Shown: positions 8,954-17,579, counted from the first letter of the stretch. The stretch is 64,000 nt of DNA from Bacillota bacterium (GCA_023453795.1 JAEXSP010000015.1:124001-188000), one strand, 5' to 3'. The notes: generated from the letters alone by a model not told the origin. Translations and numbers: made by a program.

Positions 8954-10480
8954 TTATTTAACTGTAGCCTCAAAAGCATCTACAGACTTCTGGCAATCAG
9001 CAATAACCCTGTTGATGCCCGCTGCTTCAAGCGATTTCTTAACCTTCGGATAGTATGTATCATAGTCTACCAGACCTTCAGACATCGGTTGTACCTGATT
9101 CTGTCCTATTGGAGCAAGTGCAGCTACTTCCGATTTTACATTGCTTGAGTCGTAAGTCCATCCGACAATTTTCATAGGCTTTGCAGAATCATTGAATTCC
9201 TGCATCTTCTGCCACTTATCCGGGCTCTCGCTTGCCCACAGGTAATCGAGGAACTGGCTTCCGCCCATTGCCCACTGTGCAAGACCGTAGTATCCTGAGT
9301 TGTCCGCATTAACTCCGTCTGCAAAGTCTATCTGATTCTTACCGATCTTCTTGTAATGCTTGCCTTCAATACCCCAGTCAAGAAGATTCTTGAGCTCTTT
9401 ATCAGTAAACAGCAGATTAATAAACATCATTGCCCTTGCAGGATCATCTGAGGTACTCGGAATGACCAACTGCGAGTTTGTCAGATCAGGTGTGGTTTCA
9501 TAATACTGAATGTCTTTCCAAGCATTTGCCTGTACCAAATCGTATCCGTATTGAGCCTTTAGCTCATCTGCCTTACCAGGTTTCAGCTGTTCTGTCCATG
9601 CAAATACTTTCTGGGCCTTCTTCATCGGAGTTCCATCCTGAAGAGTAGCTACGTCCTTGTTGATATAACCTTTCTTATACCAACTGCGGGACAATTTAAA
9701 TATTCTTTTTGCAACATCTGTTTCCAGTACATTGCATATCGTTACATGTCCATCTGTTTTTTGATATCCGACGGGTACATCGACAGACCCTACATTAATC
9801 TGAAAATCCTGTACCAAATATGCTTGCTGGTCACCCTTTGTAGACAGGAACGGTATGATACCGGGTTCCTTTTCCTTGATTGTCTTAAGCCAGGGTTCGA
9901 TATCTTCCGGCTTTGAAATCGTGTTTATATCAAAACCGTATTTGTCTATGAGTTTCTTATTAAATATAAATCCACCGGTACCAAACATATCCTTTGCTGT
10001 AGGAATAGCATAGAGCTTTCCGTTTACAATCGGGCCCTTCAAATATGCAGGTGGTATATTGGCAACAATATCCTTTCCGTATTCTGCAAGGAGATCATCC
10101 AACGGCAGCCATGCCTTCTTGGCTACATAGTCATTGAAACCCCACCAGCTTGGAGAGAACATTATATCTATCTTTTTATTGGAAGCTACTTCCAGCTGCT
10201 GCTTCGTCTGATAGTTGTCCCACCAGAAATAATTCAACTTGATAGTCGCATTAATCTTCTTCTTTAAAATCTTGTTTACTTTTTCCTGCACCAGTTTCAA
10301 ATCCTTACACTGCGGAGCAAGAAAATATGCATTGATTTCATACGGCTTCAACTTTGCTGCTTTATCAGCCGAAGTACTGTCTGAGGTTTCTGTGTCGGAT
10401 GACCCACACCCTGACAGCATGAAACTGAATACAAAAGTGATTGAGAAAATGATACATCCAAACCTTTTGATTTTGAGCAT
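8954..10480 (-). CDS. Lipoprotein sugar-binding protein of ABC transporter (LipO/DUF3502 type)
   Basis: A 508-residue extracellular solute-binding protein. It has a lipoprotein signal with lipobox MLSGC (Cys25), then a Ser/Thr/Asp-rich linker and a two-lobed binding fold. The C-terminal third resembles the DUF3502 module of the Paenibacillus LipO family. Such proteins deliver oligosaccharides to the two permeases encoded just upstream. The frame is open to 10558, but the start at 10480 follows AGGAGGG and gives a normal signal peptide. Specificity for arabino- or xylo-oligosaccharides is inferred from the GH43 and GH51 neighbours. Confidence 0.93.
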   Translation of the reverse strand: MLKIKRFGCIIFSITFVFSFMLSGCGSSDTETSDSTSADKAAKLKPYEINAYFLAPQCKDLKLVQEKVNKILKKKINATIKLNYFWWDNYQTKQQLEVASNKKIDIMFSPSWWGFNDYVAKKAWLPLDDLLAEYGKDIVANIPPAYLKGPIVNGKLYAIPTAKDMFGTGGFIFNKKLIDKYGFDINTISKPEDIEPWLKTIKEKEPGIIPFLSTKGDQQAYLVQDFQINVGSVDVPVGYQKTDGHVTICNVLETDVAKRIFKLSRSWYKKGYINKDVATLQDGTPMKKAQKVFAWTEQLKPGKADELKAQYGYDLVQANAWKDIQYYETTPDLTNSQLVIPSTSDDPARAMMFINLLFTDKELKNLLDWGIEGKHYKKIGKNQIDFADGVNADNSGYYGLAQWAMGGSQFLDYLWASESPDKWQKMQEFNDSAKPMKIVGWTYDSSNVKSEVAALAPIGQNQVQPMSEGLVDYDTYYPKVKKSLEAAGINRVIADCQKSVDAFEATVK

Positions 10481-10554
10481 TTTTTTAACCCTCCTAATTA
10501 TTTTGTATATATTGACCAGCAGTAACAGAATCCAAGCTTCCGTCCAAGCTGTAA

Positions 10555-11517
10555 TCAACCTTTAACAGCACCAATAGTCAGACCCTTGATAAAATATCTT
10601 TGGAAAAAGGGATAAGCGAAAACAATCGGACCAACGCCAATAATCGCCATAGCCATACGCAGCGTCTCTCCCGGAACTTTAGCCAATGAACTGGACGTAT
10701 TCCCCGAAGCTGACGCCAGTGAAGATGTCAGGAACTGCAGGGAGCGTAGTGCTTGATACATTGAGTATTGAAGATTATAGAATCTTGAATCATTTATGTA
10801 TAGCAGACAGAGATACCAGTCATTCCAATAGTTCAGAGCCGAAAATAACGCGATTGTAGCAATAACCGGCTTGGACATCGGAATAACAATAGTGTAGAAT
10901 ATCCTGAATTCACTGGCTCCATCAATTCTGGCGGCTTCCAGTACGGAATCGGGTATATTGATTGTAAAAAAGGTCTTGGTAATCAGAACGTAAAATGCAT
11001 TCATAATGGCCGGTACGATCAAAGCCGCAATATTGTCCTGCATATGCAGATATTTTGTATACAGGATATACCATGGCACAAGTCCTCCCTGAAAAAGCAT
11101 GGTAAAGAACATGAAGAAGGCGAAAAAGTTCCTATATTTAAAAGATTTTCTGGAAATCGGGTAAGCATATAACATAGTAAACAATACACAAAAGAAGGTA
11201 CCGACAACACATACAAATATTGTGATTGCATAAGACCTGAACAATTTCAGCGGATCATTGAACAAAAACCGGTATGCGTCCATACTGATTTTGCTTGGAA
11301 AAAATGTGTAACCTTTGTCTACAAGTGATATCTGATCAGTAATTGAGACCATAAATACCAAAATCAATGGAGCTATACAGACAATGCAATAAGTAATAAA
11401 TATGGCATTGATCACAATATTGGTAGAAGTTGATATGGAATTTGGTTTAAAAGATTTGTTTTTGGTCTTTATATTTTCTGTCTTTATGTTTTCTACACTT
11501 AAATTTTCAGTATTCAT
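10555..11517 (-). CDS. Sugar ABC transporter permease, LplC/YtcP type
   Basis: A 320-residue inner-membrane permease with six predicted helices. The cytoplasmic EAA loop, which docks to the ATPase, reads EAARIDGASEFRIF and is followed by IVIPMSKPVIA. The N-terminus has a hydrophilic stretch rich in repeated ENIKT-like units before the first helix. It pairs with the permease encoded 33 bases upstream to form the heterodimeric channel. No ATP-binding gene occurs in the cluster, so a shared MsmX-type ATPase elsewhere probably energises it (known for this transporter class). Confidence 0.94.
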   Translation of the reverse strand: MNTENLSVENIKTENIKTKNKSFKPNSISTSTNIVINAIFITYCIVCIAPLILVFMVSITDQISLVDKGYTFFPSKISMDAYRFLFNDPLKLFRSYAITIFVCVVGTFFCVLFTMLYAYPISRKSFKYRNFFAFFMFFTMLFQGGLVPWYILYTKYLHMQDNIAALIVPAIMNAFYVLITKTFFTINIPDSVLEAARIDGASEFRIFYTIVIPMSKPVIATIALFSALNYWNDWYLCLLYINDSRFYNLQYSMYQALRSLQFLTSSLASASGNTSSSLAKVPGETLRMAMAIIGVGPIVFAYPFFQRYFIKGLTIGAVKG

Positions 11518-11550
11518 AATTTCCTCCCCGGTTTTATGATTGCTATTCTA

Positions 11551-12531
11551 TTAAAATATCTTATTTTCCTTACTGATTTTGCCTACAGCAAAGTTTGCTG
11601 CAACAACAGTAAAGAATCCCACAACAGACTGATATAATCCTGCAGCTGAAGACATACCCAGATCTCCGCTCATTGTCAATGCTTTATATATGTAGGTATC
11701 GAGAACTTCAGTCGTAGGTGCCAAAAGGCCCTGCTGCATCGGCACCTGATAAAACAGTCCGAAATCAGCCCGGAAGATATTGCCGAGGTTAATTATGGTA
11801 GTTACAATCATAAAGGGAATCAAAAAAGGAATTGTGATGTACCTTATCTGCTGCAATTTGCTTGCGCCGTCCAATACTGCGGCTTCATAGTATTCCTGGT
11901 CAATTCCTGCAATTCCGGCCAGGTAGATAACTATGCCGTAGCCGACATTTTTCCACAGGTTTACGATGATCAGAATAAATGGCCAATACTCTGGCGAAGA
12001 ATACCACTCTAAGGGTTTTAAGCTGAATGCGTGAGCCAGGGTCCTATTATAAAATCCGTTCGGATCCAAGACCGCCAGTACCAGATACGCTATGACTACC
12101 CATGAAAGGAAGTAAGGTAAAAATATTACAGATTGATAAAACTTGGATGCAAGCTTACTTCTCAATTCATTAAGAGCTAAAGCGGCTAAAACCGCAAAAA
12201 TCAAACCAACTACAATGAAAGCCAAATTATATAAGATAGTATTCCGGGTAATCTGCCATGCTGTATTGGACAAGAATAGAAATTCGAAATTTTTAAGTCC
12301 GGACCATGGACTGTTTAAGAATCCATCCTCATAATTAAAATTCTTAAAAGCAATGATAACACCAAACATAGGCAAATAGTAGTTGATAAATACCAGAATG
12401 AATGGAGGCAGCAGCATCAAAAACATTGCTTTGTTGGTTGCCAATTCCTTAAAAAAACCATTTTGTTTCCAAAAGCTCTTTTTTTTAAAAACAGGATTTA
12501 AATTTGGCGTAACGTTCGTTTCTGTTGTCAT
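11551..12531 (-). CDS. Sugar ABC transporter permease, LplB/YteP type
   Basis: A 326-residue membrane permease with about six helices and the EAA loop YYEAAVLDGASKLQQIRYIT followed by IPFLIP. It is the partner of the next gene. Homologues form the LplB-like half of oligosaccharide importers that work with LipO-type binding proteins. Gene order (binding protein, LplB, LplC, binding protein) is conserved in spirit with Gram-positive hemicellulose importers, but here two unrelated binding proteins flank the permeases. Confidence 0.94.
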   Translation of the reverse strand: MTTETNVTPNLNPVFKKKSFWKQNGFFKELATNKAMFLMLLPPFILVFINYYLPMFGVIIAFKNFNYEDGFLNSPWSGLKNFEFLFLSNTAWQITRNTILYNLAFIVVGLIFAVLAALALNELRSKLASKFYQSVIFLPYFLSWVVIAYLVLAVLDPNGFYNRTLAHAFSLKPLEWYSSPEYWPFILIIVNLWKNVGYGIVIYLAGIAGIDQEYYEAAVLDGASKLQQIRYITIPFLIPFMIVTTIINLGNIFRADFGLFYQVPMQQGLLAPTTEVLDTYIYKALTMSGDLGMSSAAGLYQSVVGFFTVVAANFAVGKISKENKIF

Positions 12532-12561
12532 TACTTATTCCCCTAACATATAGTTTTTTGA

Positions 12562-13866
12562 TTAATCCATACCCCTAAGTTGTGCCATCCTTTTTGTAAA
12601 CTCTTCGGAACTTAGTCTCTTGTCAAATAATTCTGCCACAAGCTCTTTGTGCTTTTCTGCATCCGCAGCCGGCAGAATAGTATCCCACCAGCTAATGAAA
12701 GATGTTCCTGTTTCCATTAACTGCGTTGTTTGTTTTATAAGAGATGATACCTGGAATTTATCGAAGCCATCCATTTTCCAGCACGGCAGCCCCGCTCCGC
12801 TCAAATAGCCTTCCTTTCCCGACTTTTCACTAATAAATTCAAGCACCTTTACTGCATCCTGCTTGTACTGGGTATTCGCATTAATAAAATAGCCATCTGT
12901 AATCCCGCCATAAAATTCTTTAAGTGTACCTTTACCATCCCCTATTGTCGGGAATGGGACGGTAATTACCTTTCCTTTTACCTTTGAGTTAATAGCCTCA
13001 ATATCCGATTCAATAAAATTTCCCTGGTAAATCATCGCAGCATTACCACGGACAAATTCATTAACCATATCTTTAAAGCTTGTATTAAGAGCATCACTAT
13101 TAAATGCTTTATTCTCAACCAATTGTAGAAGTTTATCCGCGGCTTTCTTATAATCCTGCCCATCGAACAGCAGCGGCACCTTTAGTGCACTCCGGCATGC
13201 AGAAATTCCTGCCTGACGCATAGCCAAAATATCATACCAATACATGCCCGGCCACCGATCCTTCTCGCCTACAACAATAGGAACAATACCTTCGGACCGC
13301 AATTTTTTCACCGACTCCAGCAATTCGTCATAGGTCGCAGGAATTTTGGCTCCTGCTTTATTAAACAAATCTGCATTGCAATATAAGTTAGCTATGAATC
13401 TATATGTAGGCAGGCTGTATATCTCTCCGTTATATTTGCACGAATCTATTACGCCGGGAGTCAATTTGTCCAGGGTTTCATTATTCAGATATGAATCAAG
13501 AGGAAGAATATTTCCTTCATCAATAAATGGCCCCACAAAACTTCCGCTCCACATGTAAAATATATCAGGAGCGTCACCTGCAGCTAAGGCAGTCTTTATT
13601 TTCGACTTGTACTGTTCTCCGTTCCAGCTGAACTCAGTTACTTGAATTTGCGGATTTTTACGATTCCACTCCCTGATTGCGTTTTCAAGGGGATTTGTAA
13701 CTGTTGAGGAATTATCCACCCATTGGTTCCACAATTTCAATATCTTGGGTTCAGGCTTCTCCTTTTCCAATTGAATTGTATCTGACAGAATACTGCATGT
13801 AGTAAGGCTAAGCAGTAAAATTATCAAATTAACTGATAACAATATTCTTTTTTTGATTTCAGTCAT
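12562..13866 (-). CDS. Lipoprotein sugar-binding protein (family 1 extracellular solute-binding)
   Basis: A 434-residue lipoprotein with a hydrophobic signal and lipobox SLTTC (Cys24). It is followed by the typical family-1 core: KILKLWNQW at the start of lobe one, AALAAGDAPDIFYMW, and FVRGNAAMIYQGN. It differs in sequence from the LipO-type protein at 8954, so the operon encodes two different binding proteins for one permease pair. It is the first gene of the leftward train. The start follows GAGGAG eight bases upstream. Its ligand is unknown; its location implies an arabinose-containing oligosaccharide. Confidence 0.92.
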   Translation of the reverse strand: MTEIKKRILLSVNLIILLLSLTTCSILSDTIQLEKEKPEPKILKLWNQWVDNSSTVTNPLENAIREWNRKNPQIQVTEFSWNGEQYKSKIKTALAAGDAPDIFYMWSGSFVGPFIDEGNILPLDSYLNNETLDKLTPGVIDSCKYNGEIYSLPTYRFIANLYCNADLFNKAGAKIPATYDELLESVKKLRSEGIVPIVVGEKDRWPGMYWYDILAMRQAGISACRSALKVPLLFDGQDYKKAADKLLQLVENKAFNSDALNTSFKDMVNEFVRGNAAMIYQGNFIESDIEAINSKVKGKVITVPFPTIGDGKGTLKEFYGGITDGYFINANTQYKQDAVKVLEFISEKSGKEGYLSGAGLPCWKMDGFDKFQVSSLIKQTTQLMETGTSFISWWDTILPAADAEKHKELVAELFDKRLSSEEFTKRMAQLRGMD

Positions 13867-13908
13867 GCCATGAACTCCTCAAATGGATTTCATTCGCCTT
13901 TTGCAATA

Positions 13909-13935
13909 ATTATACATACTTACAACTTAATTCAA
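13909..13935 (-). promoter_or_regulatory. Candidate sigma-A promoter for the arabinoside operon
   Basis: On the minus strand a perfect -10 TATAAT (13909-13914) is preceded by TTGAAT (13930-13935) at a 15-bp spacing, or TTTGAA at 16 bp. It lies about 43 bases upstream of the first gene. The rest of the 337-base gap to the divergent lipoprotein gene is AT-rich and shows nothing else that I can support. Confidence 0.5.
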
Positions 13936-14203
13936 AATTAAAATTTTGCTTAAAATATTTAAAATATTATCTAATGTTTATAAAATTTTCCTGATGAATA
14001 TTAAAGAGTGGCTATATTTGCATTTTATGATGTAGGTAATTACCCGTTCCGACTCAGTTCAACATAAGAGAAATGGGAAAAAGTGTTTACTTCACATTTT
14101 CGCAGTAAAATCGGAAGTCGCTTATAAGCATTAATTGTCTAAATTGTATAATAAATAAATTTGTGATATATTTAAAATAAAATTGCTATTTCTGGGGGAA
14201 ATT

Positions 14204-14686
14204 ATGAATAAGAAGTTTTTGTTTTTTGTAGTTACTGCACTCATTATGTCGATGCTGTTTATGACAGGCTGTGGTAAAAAAGCATCCGTCAAGGGAGATT
14301 TGAAAAACCTTGACCAGAAGGTTACAGACATTCTCAGTACATTTCAAACTGACGCTCAAAAGATTAATGCAAACCTTAGTAAGGCTGAGCAGTATAAAAA
14401 ATTCGAAGAACTCAGTAAAAACGCACAGAAGGAAATTAAAGCTATTGATGTTAAAACTGAAGAGGTTAAAAAGTTGTATAAAGTATTGCTTGCCGGCTTT
14501 GATGAATCCACTGAAAGTATAAGCACCATGGCGGAAGCAGCCGAAAAGAACAACGATCAGGCGCTTTTCAATAAAGCAATGTCACAAAGTAAAGATTCTG
14601 CAAAAACACTGAACGATTTCTATAAAAAGTCTAAGGCGCTTGCAAAAAAAGAGGGTGTAACTCTCAAAATGAAAAAGTTTGAATAA
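14204..14686 (+). CDS. Small helical lipoprotein of unknown function
   Basis: A 160-residue lipoprotein with a signal peptide and lipobox FMTGC (Cys23). The mature part is almost entirely charged alpha-helix and likely coiled coil, rich in Lys, Ala and Glu, with several KAEQYKKFEELSK-like heptads. No enzyme motif is seen. It stands alone between the arabinoside operon and tadA. A start at 14183 is possible in frame, but 14204 follows GGGGGAAATT and gives a normal signal. I do not recognise the family. Confidence 0.8.
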   Translation: MNKKFLFFVVTALIMSMLFMTGCGKKASVKGDLKNLDQKVTDILSTFQTDAQKINANLSKAEQYKKFEELSKNAQKEIKAIDVKTEEVKKLYKVLLAGFDESTESISTMAEAAEKNNDQALFNKAMSQSKDSAKTLNDFYKKSKALAKKEGVTLKMKKFE

Positions 14687-14768
14687 CATGGCAATAGGTT
14701 AATAAAACAATGGTATTTGCTGCCTTATATTACCGCACACATAAGACCTCCATTTTTGTTTTAAGGTC

Positions 14769-14797
14769 TGGACAGATTTTATAAAATACGTTATAAT
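14769..14797 (+). promoter_or_regulatory. Sigma-A promoter of tadA
   Basis: TGGACA (14769-14774), a 17-bp spacer and a perfect TATAAT (14792-14797). It lies 75 bases upstream of the TTG start of tadA and may also feed the tRNA-Ser gene 12 bases after tadA. Confidence 0.7.
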
Positions 14798-14871
14798 GGG
14801 ACAGAAAAACGACTCTGTATACAGTTGCTTTACAGCTGTCAATGCCCTTGATATGATGGAGGTTCTGGCAA

Positions 14872-15357
14872 TTGGGATCTTATAACGGAAAAGATCCGGG
14901 TGATAAAATCAAATTCATGTCGGAAGCTTTGAAGGAAGCACGGAAGGCTTACGAAAAAGATGAGGCGCCAATTGGCGCTGTAATTGTCAGTGAGGGTAAA
15001 GTGATTTCCCGAGGCCATAATGAAAGGGAAACCAAGCAAGACTCCACATTGCATGCGGAAATATCAGCAATTAAAAAAGCCTGCAGGAAGCTTGGTACAT
15101 GGCGGTTAACCGACTGTGACATGTATGTGACTCTTGAACCGTGTACAATGTGTGCAGGGGCAATCGTACAGTCAAGAATCCGCAAGGTTTACATCGGCGC
15201 TCCAGACCCGAAGGCCGGTGCGGCAGGTTCCGTAATCAATGTACTTCAGGTTGAAAAGTTCAACCATAAGGTTGTCGCAGAGTACGGCATACTCGAAGAG
15301 GAATGTTCCTCTATTCTGAAGGAATTCTTCAGAGAGTTAAGATGTAGAAAGAAATAG
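14872..15357 (+). CDS. tadA: tRNA-specific adenosine deaminase TadA
   Basis: A 161-residue zinc deaminase that converts A34 to inosine in tRNA-Arg(ACG). The cytidine-deaminase-fold active site is complete: zinc ligand and proton shuttle H61-A-E63 (LHAEISA) and PCTMC (C91, C94), with the RGHNERETKQDST stretch typical of TadA. The start chosen is TTG at 14872, with GGAGG nine bases upstream; an ATG at 14917 is a weaker alternative. The tRNA-Ser gene follows 12 bases after the stop, an arrangement also seen in other clostridia. Confidence 0.95.
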   Translation: MGSYNGKDPGDKIKFMSEALKEARKAYEKDEAPIGAVIVSEGKVISRGHNERETKQDSTLHAEISAIKKACRKLGTWRLTDCDMYVTLEPCTMCAGAIVQSRIRKVYIGAPDPKAGAAGSVINVLQVEKFNHKVVAEYGILEEECSSILKEFFRELRCRKK

Positions 15358-15369
15358 TTTTTTATATAC

Positions 15370-15458
15370 GGAGAGGTATCGAAGTGGTCATAACGGGGCT
15401 GACTCGAAATCAGTTTGTCGGAAACGGCACGCGGGTTCGAATCCCGCCCTCTCCGCCA
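15370..15458 (+). tRNA. tRNA-Ser(CGA), CCA encoded
   Basis: A complete class II tRNA. Acceptor stem GGAGAGG/CCTCTCC, anticodon arm CTGA-CT-CGA-AA-TCAG with anticodon CGA (reads UCG), a long variable arm GTCGGAAACGGC and T-arm GCGGGTTCGAATCCCGC, with encoded CCA at 15456-15458. Its 3' 58 bases are duplicated at 17522-17579, so it is the attachment site of an integrated element. Confidence 0.97.
15401..15458 (+). repeat. Left attachment repeat (3' part of tRNA-Ser)
   Basis: The 58 bases from the anticodon stem to the CCA end match 17522-17579 with one difference (T at 15414, C at 17535). This is the copy that completes the functional tRNA. Confidence 0.85.
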
Positions 15459-15579
15459 TTTTTGGGACATCAGGACTTGAACTATGAGGTTTGGGTCCTT
15501 TTGTTTTGTAAAATTTTGTGTTATTATTTATGCATTATATAAGTGAAAAATACACTATTTAATAGATATAGGAGAAAAT

Positions 15580-15681
15580 ATGAGTGAGGTTGTTAATGAA
15601 GCATTGCTTGAAATGTATTTTTTACAAGCATTAATCAAAAACCAGGAGCCGTGCAGCATGATATTCTCCATAACCGCATAG
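15580..15681 (+). CDS. Tiny ORF inside the tRNA-Ser element, probably a gene remnant
   Basis: A 33-codon ORF, MSEVVNEALLEMYFLQALIK plus 13 more residues, preceded by AGGAGAAA three bases before the ATG region. The first 20 residues look like the start of a real protein; the tail (CSMIFSITA) looks like read-through into unrelated DNA. I read it as the 5' stub of a gene cut during decay of the element. No family is recognised. Confidence 0.35.
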   Translation: MSEVVNEALLEMYFLQALIKNQEPCSMIFSITA

Positions 15682-15724
15682 GTTGGTCTTGTCTATCCCG
15701 TCATGGCCACCTCCTTCAGGGCAT

Positions 15725-15748
15725 GAAAAAACCGCCCCGAAGGGCGGC
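15725..15748 (-). terminator. Rho-independent terminator with UUCG loop
   Basis: On the minus strand CCGCCC-TTCG-GGGCGG (15732-15747) is followed by six Us. It lies about 80 bases after the stop of the AlbA-type regulator and is its terminator. Confidence 0.9.
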
Positions 15749-15828
15749 AGAATTATGAATTTCATCTTAATACAAACAAAAAATACAACGACTTTATGAT
15801 AAACTACTACACTTTTTACGACGACTTT

Positions 15829-17118
15829 CTATCTGATAAAGTACCGGACAGATCTCGCCATGCCGGATTTTTTGATCTTCCTTTCCTCAAGTAACTCGTT
15901 TATTAGCTTGAGCGCAAGTTGTTTGGTAATAGATAAACTTGACTCTATATCCTTACGAGACAGGTCTCCTTTATCAGTAATAAGCCTCAATATTTCCTGC
16001 TTCTGTTCCTCTTCTGAAAGAACGGCTATATGAGCTGTAAGTTTCGGAAGCGTAATAAGGAAGGAGGCTGGGGCAGGTTGTATTTTAGGTTTGCGCAATG
16101 TTTCCGAATAACTTTCGAAGATTTTTTTAATGCCGGTACCATAGCTTTCAATTAACTCCAAACGGTAAAAAACATCAGCGATAATGGGATTGCGCGGTTG
16201 AGACACGCCATTCATAATATCAATCACGGTTATCCCTTTAACAAGTCCCCCTATGGACACAAACTCCATGCGATCCTCATACACGTTAATGATGATGCTT
16301 CCCGAATAATCATAGTCTCTATGAATGACAGCATTAAGCAAAGCCTCACGGATTGCCTCCGGAGGATAATCCGGATGATCAATCCTTTTAAGACCGTCAA
16401 AAGTGGAGTTTTGATTGTTGCTCAAGTTCACATATTCATAAGCCTCGTCCATTTGCTTAAGGATAGAGCCGAAAAATTCTTTGCGGGCTTTAAACTTGGT
16501 TTTCCCTGTTCCTTCGTAGACGGCGCATTTGATGCTATGCTCACATTGGTCGGACAGAAGCAGCGCCGCATTGGTATAATATCCATCGGCGTCTATCAGC
16601 TTGAGCGTGCGGCGATTCTGCTGTGTAAAAGGAAGCCCCGCGTCCGCAAAATATTTTTCCGTATAAGAAAAGGTCAAATCCTGATTCAGGCAGCGTGATT
16701 TATCAAAAGCCATGCCATCACTTTCACGCAGCATCTGACGGATTGCTTCATCCGTTGCAGGCACGGATGACACCCCATGCCGGACAAAGACGCCGCTGGG
16801 TTTCAGTCCTTTATCCGAAAGATGGTAAGGCCGTTTCACCCCGCGCAGAACGGTAATGCGGATAATCTTTGCACCGTCTTCGTCCATCGCTTCGATGGAG
16901 GTGTACGCCGTTAAATCGGGCTTAATCCCATCTCGAATCATATTACCGATTTGCGCCATCACTTCATCCGGATTCGATACGCCAACCGCTTGACCGTTAT
17001 TATCAATGCCTATATAAATTGTTCCGCCATCGGTATTAGCCAAGGCGACAACTTCTTTTTTGAAATCGGCATTTACTTCGCTTTTAAGCTCAACCGTTGC
17101 GCTCTCCTCATATTTCAT
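15829..17118 (-). CDS. AlbA/Schlafen-domain ATP-binding transcriptional regulator
   Basis: A 429-residue protein. The N-terminal AlbA_2 (Schlafen-like AAA_4) domain shows VELKSEV, ALANTDGGTIYIGIDNNG and IRQML. The middle region has PPEAIREALLNAVIHRDY with the GHKL/DUF4-like ATP-grasping segment and GIKKIFESY, and the C-terminal 60 residues form a winged helix (LSRKDIESSLSITKQLALKLINELLEERKI). Such proteins are often annotated as RecG-like regulators. The start at 17118 follows GGAGG eight bases upstream. It is the only substantial gene of the tRNA-Ser element, and the ATCGTTA array directly upstream suggests that it regulates itself (inference). Confidence 0.88.
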   Translation of the reverse strand: MKYEESATVELKSEVNADFKKEVVALANTDGGTIYIGIDNNGQAVGVSNPDEVMAQIGNMIRDGIKPDLTAYTSIEAMDEDGAKIIRITVLRGVKRPYHLSDKGLKPSGVFVRHGVSSVPATDEAIRQMLRESDGMAFDKSRCLNQDLTFSYTEKYFADAGLPFTQQNRRTLKLIDADGYYTNAALLLSDQCEHSIKCAVYEGTGKTKFKARKEFFGSILKQMDEAYEYVNLSNNQNSTFDGLKRIDHPDYPPEAIREALLNAVIHRDYDYSGSIIINVYEDRMEFVSIGGLVKGITVIDIMNGVSQPRNPIIADVFYRLELIESYGTGIKKIFESYSETLRKPKIQPAPASFLITLPKLTAHIAVLSEEEQKQEILRLITDKGDLSRKDIESSLSITKQLALKLINELLEERKIKKSGMARSVRYFIR

Positions 17119-17134
17119 AACAAAAACCTCCAAA

Positions 17135-17299
17135 ATCGTTATGTATCGTTACAATCGTAATTATATAACGATTCTATAACGATTACAAGATAAATCGCTA
17201 ATTTATCAAGGTTTCTGGGCGATTTTCCATCGTCAAAAATCGACGATAGACAAGCAAAATCGTTTTAATCGTTATGAGAAAACGATATTTATGACGATT
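17135..17299. promoter_or_regulatory. Cluster of ATCGTTA heptamers upstream of the AlbA-type regulator
   Basis: ATCGTTA-like heptamers occur at 17135, 17145, 17154 (ATCGTAA), then inverted as TAACGAT at 17166 and 17177. A second group has ATCGTTT at 17259, ATCGTTA at 17268, then AAACGAT at 17280 and a GACGATT. Spacings of 9-12 bases place successive sites about one helical turn apart, and the first group is an inverted array centred near 17163. This is an operator-like array, most likely bound by the product of the adjacent gene. Confidence 0.65.
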
Positions 17300-17361
17300 C
17301 GCTGACATCAAACCATACGATGTGATATAATGCTTTCATAAGAGACTCAATGCTAACGCCC

Positions 17362-17405
17362 TGCTAACAAATATACGCAAAACATTCTTTTGTTAGCATT
17401 TTTTT
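17362..17405 (+). terminator. Rho-independent terminator with two alternative left arms
   Basis: TGCTAACAAA (17362-17371) pairs with TTTGTTAGCA (17389-17398), followed by seven Ts. An overlapping alternative uses AATGCTAAC (17349-17357) with GTTAGCATT. The two pairings exclude one another, as in attenuators. No plus-strand gene ends nearby inside the element, so it may be a leftover of a deleted gene. Confidence 0.6.
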
Positions 17406-17521
17406 CAAAGCCACCCACTGCAAGGACGACAGCCCTTAAGCCCGCACTGTTGAGCCATTTCCCCCGCTCCACCAAGCACCCAAACGCACCCCAAAATCCC
17501 CCGCGAATCCTCAATATCAAC

Positions 17522-17579
17522 GACTCGAAATCAGCTTGTCGGAAACGGCACGCGGGTTCGAATCCCGCCCTCTCCGCCA
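17522..17579 (+). repeat. Right attachment repeat (duplicated tRNA-Ser 3' end)
   Basis: A 58-base copy of tRNA-Ser positions 15401-15458 with one mismatch. No 5' half of a tRNA precedes it, so it is not a functional tRNA gene. It marks the right end of the inserted element. Confidence 0.85.

Larger units (their letters stand above)
15459..17579. mobile_element. Remnant integrated element at tRNA-Ser
   Basis: About 2.1 kb lie between the intact tRNA-Ser and a second copy of its 3' end, the classic footprint of a tyrosine-recombinase element. No integrase, excisionase or replication gene is visible. What remains is a 33-codon ORF, a terminator, one AlbA/Schlafen-type regulator gene with an unusual operator region, and another terminator. 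The tRNA's presumed native terminator (17652-17687) now lies beyond the right repeat. It is either a decayed island or a small passenger that relies on an integrase elsewhere. Confidence 0.75.

Noticed and set aside
15246..15470. Minus-strand ORF beginning MSQKWRRGRDSNPRAV
   Set aside because: It is the antisense of tRNA-Ser and of tadA; RDSNPRA-type N-termini are a well-known artefact of translating tRNA genes.
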